Source: Streptomyces bacillaris | GTDB lineage: Bacteria; Actinomycetota; Actinomycetes; Streptomycetales; Streptomycetaceae | Assembly (NCBI RefSeq): GCF_003268675.1 | Contig: NZ_CP029378.1 | Location: forward strand, 1,426,001-1,490,000 | Direction: 5' to 3' | Length of the DNA stretch: 64,000 nt | Shown: positions 59,884-64,000 of the stretch, in pieces | Layout of the letters: every line of letters starts with the position of its first letter | Position numbering within the stretch: position 1 is the first letter of the stretch | Translations under genes and position numbers: made by a program | The notes under the pieces: generated by a model | What the model was told of the DNA's origin: nothing | What the model saw: only the letters and a program-made list of their open reading frames with translations | The model's database searches: none

Positions 59884-62800
59884 TCAGTTCTCCTTGAGTC
59901 CGGCGCGCAGGTGGTCGAGGAACGAGGCGGCGAGGGTCTCCAGCCGCTCCGGGGAGAGCAGCCCCTGACGGGTGTGCAGGTCGAGCGCGACCATCTCGCC
60001 CGCGCGCCGCAGGTAGCCCATGAGGTCGAACTTCACCTCGCAGCCGAGATCCCGGTGGGCGGGGGCGCACAGCGCCGCGGCCTGGTCCGCGGGGGCCTCG
60101 ACCAGCGAGATGAAGACCGTGGTCAGCGGGAAGCGGTCGTCGTCCGGCTCGGCGCCGATGTCGGCCATGACCTCGTCGTACTGGTAGTCCTGGTGCTCCA
60201 TCGCGAGGACCGTACGGTCCTGGAGGGCCCGCACCAGGGCGGCGAAGGTCGCCGCCTCGCCGCGCCGGGCACGGATGCCGACCAGGGAGATGAAGTTGCC
60301 CACCAGGTTGCTGAACTCGGGGCGGGTGCGGCCGGCGGCCGGGGTGCCGATCAGCAGGTCCTCGCGCCGGTAGAGGTCGTGGGCCATGAGGGTGTAGGCG
60401 GCGAAGTAGACGGAGAACGGCGTGGTGCCGCGGTCGCGGCAGAACGCGGCCACCTCGGCGCGCAGGTCGTCGGGGACCGGGAACTGGTGGGCGATGCCGC
60501 GCGCCGCGTCCGCCACCCCGTCGCGCGCGGGCAGCAGCGGGCGCTCGTACGGCTCGGTGAACACCTGCTGCCAGTAGCGGCGGTGGGGTGCGAGGGCCTC
60601 GGGGTCGGTGGCGAGCCGCTCGCGCCAGGCGATGTAGTCGCGGTAGCCGATGGGGAGTTCGGGCAGCTCCCGCTCGGCGCCGGTGAGCAGCAGCGTCAGC
60701 TCCTGGTGCAGGAGCCGTTGGCTGTAGCCGTCGGAGACCATGTGGTGCACGTTCCACAGGAGGGTGGCGCGGTCGCCGTGGTGGAGCAGCAGGGTGGTGC
60801 GGAAGAGCGGCGCGTGGTCGATCACGATGGGGGTGTTGGCTCCCTCGATGCGCAACTCCTCCATGCGGGCGCTCTGTTCGGCGTCGGGCAGCGTCCGCAG
60901 GTCGACGGTGGCGATGTCGAGGGCCAGCTCCGCCGTAGGCACGAAGTGCTGGTGCAGCGGGCGCGGTGCGCCGGGGGCCGCTTCGGGGTCGGCCGCTTCG
61001 GTGAACCGGGCCCGCAGGCTCTCGTGCCGGTCGAGCACGGTGCGCAGCGCCCGTTCCAGGGCCGGGGCGTCCGTGGCGTCGGGCAGGGCGAACAACGCGG
61101 GCATGTTGCTCCAGGAGCGGTTGACCCGGGGCAGGTAGACGTTGCGGTAGCGGCGCTGTTGGGGGGAGAGTCCCGTACGGTCCGGGTGGGTGCCGCGCGG
61201 GATGCCGCCCTGGCTGTCGAGCGGGCGTCCGCGCAGGGCGTCGGCCATCGCCCGCGGGGTCCGCAGGGTGTAGACCTCGCTCATCTCCAGCCTGCGGCCG
61301 GTGGCGTCCAGGAGCCGCACCGACAGGTCGGCGGCGTCCAGCGAGGTGCCGCCGTACTGGAAGAAGTCGCTGTCGGCACGGTCGGGCGCGTCGGGCAGCA
61401 CGGCGCGGAAGACCTCGACGGCGGTCCGCGTCAGCGCGTCGCGGGCGCCCTCCACCCCGGCGCCGCTCCCCGCTCCGTCGTCGGCGCCCGGCACCGGCAG
61501 GGCGGCCCGGTCGACCTTTCCGTTGGCGTTCAGGGGCAGTTCGTCGTGGCGGACCAGGGTGGAGGGGACATGGGCGGCGGGCAGCCGCTCCCCCGCCCAC
61601 TGCCGGACCAGGGGCTCGGCGCCCGCCCCGGGCTCCGCGGCGTAGTGGCCGACGAGGCGCGCGGCGCCGTCGGAGCGGCGGTGGGCGACGACGACGGCGT
61701 TGCGCACCGCGGGGTGTTCGCGCAGGAGGGCCGCGATGCCCTCAGGCTCGACGCGGTTGCCGTCGATCTTGACCTGAAAGTCCGAGCGGCCGAGAAGGTG
61801 GAGCGCGCGGTCGTCACCGAGGCGGCCGAGGTCTCCGGTCCGGTACCAGGGGACGTCCTCGGCCGCCCCCTGCGCAGCCCCTCCCCCGATGACGGCCTCG
61901 ACCCCGGTGTCGGGCAGCGCGGACACGAAGCGGTCGGCGGTCGCGGCGGCGTCCAGGTAGCCGCGCGTGGCGTACGGGGTGCTGATCCAGACCTCGCCGT
62001 CGACCAGGGCGGCGCTGGTGCCGGGCAGCGGCTCCCCGACCGGCTGGATGCCGGGCCCCGGCTCCGTCACGTCCCGCCAGAACTTGGCGAGGGTGGTCTC
62101 GGTGGGACCGTAGAGGTTGATCACCCGGGTGCCGCCGAACCGCTCGCGCCAGCCGGTGACGGCCGCCGCGGGCAGGGGCTCGCCCGCGAAGAAGGTCAGC
62201 CGCAGGGCGTCGGCGGCGCCGCTCTCCGCACGGGCCGCGGCGGTCCAACGCGCGGCGAGCGAGGGGACGGTGTGGACGACGGTGATCCCGGCCGCCGTCA
62301 GCCAGCCCGGGACACCGCCCGGCGCGGTCGCCGTGCCGGCGGGCGGGACGCAGAGGGTGGCGCCCGAGATCAGGGGGGTGAACACATCGCGCAGGACCAC
62401 GTCGAAGGAGACCCCGGTGAGCTGGGCGAAGCGGTCCCCGGGGCCGATGCCGAAGGTGTCCCGCTGCCAGCGGGTGAAGTGCGCGATGCCGGACCAGCGT
62501 CCGTCGACCGCCTTCGGGGCGGAGGTGGTGCCGGAGGTGAAGAAGACATAGCCGGGCAGCACCTCGCCGGTGGAAGCCCCCGCGGAGGCCCCGCCCGGCG
62601 CCTCGGCGGGCAGCGGCTCGAACGAGATGCCGGTGCCCCCGGCCCCGGCGGTCAGCAGCAGTTCCGCCCCGCTCTGCCGGATCATCGACGCGCGCCGCGC
62701 CTCGGGCAGCACGGGGTCGACCAGGACGAGCCGCACGTCCGCCAGGACGGCGGCGACGACGGCGGTGACGAGCGCGGCCCCGCGCTCGCCGGTGACCGCG

Positions 62801-62967
62801 ACGGCGCGGGCCCGGGCGGCCGTGATGTCGGCGGCGACGGCCCGGGCGCCGGTCAGGAGGTCGCCGTAACCGAGGAGGTGTCCGGACTCCTCGACCGCGA
62901 CCGCCTCGGGGTGCGTACGCGCGGCGGTCTCGATCAGGTCGGCGAGGCTCGGGGGCGGGGTCGGCAT
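59884..62967 (-). CDS. Single-module NRPS: adenylation, carrier and terminal condensation domains
   Basis: Predicted 1027 residues. Adenylation domain about 1-505: FFTSGTTSAPKAVDG (a variant A3 motif), NLYGPTETTLAKFW (A5), YRTGDLGRL (A7) and NANGKVDRAALPV with the catalytic lysine (A10). The carrier domain (about 525-600) has DSDFFQYGGTSLDAADL with the phosphopantetheine serine. The condensation domain (about 615-1025) has WNVHHMVSDGYSQ with an intact HHxxxDG motif and LIGTPAAGRTRPEFSNLVGNFIS. There is no thioesterase, so chain release may occur when the C domain joins the carrier-bound amino acid to a free amine. ATG 62967 follows GAAAGAGAG. A continuous ORF extends upstream to 63768 and is listed separately. 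Confidence 0.9.
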   Translation of the reverse strand: MPTPPPSLADLIETAARTHPEAVAVEESGHLLGYGDLLTGARAVAADITAARARAVAVTGERGAALVTAVVAAVLADVRLVLVDPVLPEARRASMIRQSGAELLLTAGAGGTGISFEPLPAEAPGGASAGASTGEVLPGYVFFTSGTTSAPKAVDGRWSGIAHFTRWQRDTFGIGPGDRFAQLTGVSFDVVLRDVFTPLISGATLCVPPAGTATAPGGVPGWLTAAGITVVHTVPSLAARWTAAARAESGAADALRLTFFAGEPLPAAAVTGWRERFGGTRVINLYGPTETTLAKFWRDVTEPGPGIQPVGEPLPGTSAALVDGEVWISTPYATRGYLDAAATADRFVSALPDTGVEAVIGGGAAQGAAEDVPWYRTGDLGRLGDDRALHLLGRSDFQVKIDGNRVEPEGIAALLREHPAVRNAVVVAHRRSDGAARLVGHYAAEPGAGAEPLVRQWAGERLPAAHVPSTLVRHDELPLNANGKVDRAALPVPGADDGAGSGAGVEGARDALTRTAVEVFRAVLPDAPDRADSDFFQYGGTSLDAADLSVRLLDATGRRLEMSEVYTLRTPRAMADALRGRPLDSQGGIPRGTHPDRTGLSPQQRRYRNVYLPRVNRSWSNMPALFALPDATDAPALERALRTVLDRHESLRARFTEAADPEAAPGAPRPLHQHFVPTAELALDIATVDLRTLPDAEQSARMEELRIEGANTPIVIDHAPLFRTTLLLHHGDRATLLWNVHHMVSDGYSQRLLHQELTLLLTGAERELPELPIGYRDYIAWRERLATDPEALAPHRRYWQQVFTEPYERPLLPARDGVADAARGIAHQFPVPDDLRAEVAAFCRDRGTTPFSVYFAAYTLMAHDLYRREDLLIGTPAAGRTRPEFSNLVGNFISLVGIRARRGEAATFAALVRALQDRTVLAMEHQDYQYDEVMADIGAEPDDDRFPLTTVFISLVEAPADQAAALCAPAHRDLGCEVKFDLMGYLRRAGEMVALDLHTRQGLLSPERLETLAASFLDHLRAGLKEN

Positions 62968-63768
62968 GGTCGTCGCTCTCTTTCGCGGGCGGGGCGGGTC
63001 GGCCGACGGGCCTCCCGGGCGGGGCGGGAGGGCTGAGGGACCGTCGGGGTCGAGGCGTCCCGCGGTGGTGCCGGACGCCGGGAGGAGGGGGGCGGGGGCC
63101 GGGCGGATGCCCGGCGGGGACGGATGCCGGTCGATGGGGTGTCCCGGGGGTCCGGGGCGCGGCACGGAGTACAGCGCGGCGGCACCCGGTCCTGGCCGTG
63201 CGGCTGTCAGCCGCACGGTGGGCGGGCCGGTGCCCCCGTGGACTCCTTCGTCCGCCGCGCCCGTGCTGACGGCCGCGGCACCGTTCTTCCTCCGGAGGAG
63301 CCGCCAGCTCGTGATGTCGGCCCACCAGTCCGTACGGTCCACGCCCGCGCCCCGGTGGTGTGCGGGGTGCGGGGCCACCATGGCCGGCACGCAGGTGCGG
63401 GCCTCGGCGGGACCGTCCGCCCACACGATCACGTCGGCGGCCCGCAGGGCAAGTCCCGCAGGCTCGGTTCCTGTCGGTCCCAGGCCTCCGAGCAGCAGAT
63501 ACGGCGCGGTCGGCGGCCAGGCCGCGGCCCTGCCCAGGGCCACCACCGGGAGCACCTCGGCCTGGGCCAGCGCGGCCAGGGCCAGGGCGGCGGGGGCGCC
63601 CACCGGTCCCGGGCCGATGACCACCAACGGGCGGGCGGCGTGGGCGAGGCGGCGTACGGCGAGGGCCGCCGACGGGACCGCGCGGGTCCCGTCGGCGCCG
63701 TGCAGCCGGTGGCCGCAGACACAGCCGCCGTACGCCGCGCACCACGAGCGGGCGGGTCCGTCAGCCAT
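62968..63768 (-). CDS. ORF upstream of the NRPS with TPP-enzyme-like segment
   Basis: This 267-codon stretch is in frame with the NRPS and has no stop before it. Its ATG 63768 overlaps the end of the oxygenase gene by 8 bp, which favours real translation. Residues about 30-140 (VRRLAHAARPLVVIGPGPV, LLLGGLGPTGTEPAGLALRAADVIVWADG) resemble the central domain of thiamine-pyrophosphate enzymes, but the cofactor-binding domains are missing. Residues about 190-267 are Pro-rich and look non-coding. It may be the N-terminal part of a 1294-residue fusion, a separate gene whose stop has been lost by a sequence error, or a decayed fragment. Function not assignable. Confidence 0.45.
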
Positions 63769-64000
63769 TCACGAGGTGACGCGTCCCCGGCATGAGGTGC
63801 CGGGCGTGCGGCTCCAGGTCGTCGACGTTGACCGTCTTGATGATCCAACGGCTGCGCAGCTCCTCGGGCTTGCGTACCTCCAGCACCTCCTTCGCGTGCA
63901 CGGTGTGGTTGTTGTACGTGATCACGAAGTCGCCGGGCTCGATGAAGACCCGCTGCTTGAGGGCGTGCAGGGTCGCGGAGACCTTCGGCACGATCGCGCG
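63761..64000 (-). CDS. 2OG-Fe(II) oxygenase-like protein (TauD-type), C-terminal part
   Basis: The frame is open to the window edge, so the gene is probably incomplete here; the codons before the GTG at 63991 are also in frame. The visible ~79 residues include RVFIEPGDFVITYNNHTVHAKEVLEV and RSRWIIKTVNVDDLEPH. The GD-x-V-I-x-(D/Y)NN-x-x-VHA pattern with the distal histidine and the RWI arginine matches the C-terminal core of TauD/asparagine-oxygenase-like enzymes, which use Fe(II) and 2-oxoglutarate for hydroxylation. In this cluster it may hydroxylate an amino-acid building block. Confidence 0.65.
   Translation of the reverse strand, partial: RAIVPKVSATLHALKQRVFIEPGDFVITYNNHTVHAKEVLEVRKPEELRSRWIIKTVNVDDLEPHARHLMPGTRHLVNG

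Noticed and set aside
59875..63036. 1053-codon plus-strand ORF
   Set aside because: Antisense to the NRPS, which has all the expected catalytic motifs. The plus reading is Gly/Val/Gln-rich noise.
1..64000. CRISPR arrays, insertion sequences, tRNA or rRNA genes
   Set aside because: I looked for regularly spaced repeats, transposase-like ORFs with inverted ends, and RNA gene signatures, and found none I could support.

Overview
The window is high-GC DNA with strong third-position G/C bias, GTG starts, ATGA/GTGA start-stop overlaps and Streptomyces-type gene content (SpoIIE-type phosphatases, LAXTG sortase substrates, DmdR-like iron boxes, Pnkp/Hen1 RNA repair, SepF-like protein). It reads as a Streptomyces chromosome segment. 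No rRNA, tRNA, CRISPR array or transposase was seen. Most of the many long antisense ORFs are shadows created by the G/C bias.

Layout. (1) 1-5.9 kb: the tail of an AlkB-like gene, a PAS-GAF-SpoIIE-ATPase signalling protein, then an iron-box-preceded pair of secreted proteins with related neocarzinostatin-like domains; the second is a LAATG cell-wall-anchored beta-propeller protein. (2) 6.0-22.5 kb: an exopolysaccharide locus with a polyprenyl-phosphate sugar transferase, GDP-fucose enzymes (Fcl and Gmd, divergent), three glycosyltransferases, a Wzy-like polymerase, a Wzx-like flippase, a Wzz-like co-polymerase whose kinase P-loop is degenerate, secreted LamG and lipoprotein partners, and a cytidylyltransferase/CDP-alcohol phosphotransferase pair. 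(3) 22.6-29.0 kb: a minus-strand Mrp cation/proton antiporter operon (AB-C-D-E-F-G) in which the fused mrpAB gene carries two apparent single-base frameshifts. (4) 29.3-38.9 kb: an aryl-CoA (probably 2-aminobenzoyl-CoA) degradation locus with CoA ligase, bifunctional monooxygenase/reductase, enoyl-CoA hydratase, acyl-CoA dehydrogenase, RidA-type deaminase and a PaaX-type regulator. It is interrupted by a three-gene module (solute-binding lipoprotein, membrane protein, small protein) in which two adjacent genes share a short HGPNSPAIG motif. (5) 39-48 kb: an RsbW-like ATPase with an unusual 21-bp repeat at its 5' end, an APC permease, ornithine carbamoyltransferase and arginine deiminase, then the Pnkp-Hen1 RNA-repair pair. 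(6) 48-54.2 kb: housekeeping and conserved genes (homocysteine methyltransferase, F420-type oxidoreductase, MazG-like, SepF-like, DeoR regulator, frameshifted DedA protein, acidic hypothetical). (7) 54.2-64 kb: a second iron box before a broken gene, then a minus-strand cluster of at least seven tightly coupled genes (GNAT/FemAB-like transferase, MFS exporter, two ATP-grasp ligases, an A-PCP-C NRPS, a TPP-domain-like ORF and a 2OG-Fe(II) oxygenase running off the end). This looks like a small peptide natural-product cluster that I cannot match to a known compound.

Functional logic: regions 2 and 1 concern the cell surface and iron-responsive envelope proteins, region 3 ion homeostasis, regions 4 and 5 nitrogenous and aromatic catabolism plus RNA repair, and region 7 specialised metabolism. 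The three clear frameshifts (two in mrpAB, one in dedA) are all explained by one C too few in a C-run. This makes assembly error at least as likely as real gene decay.
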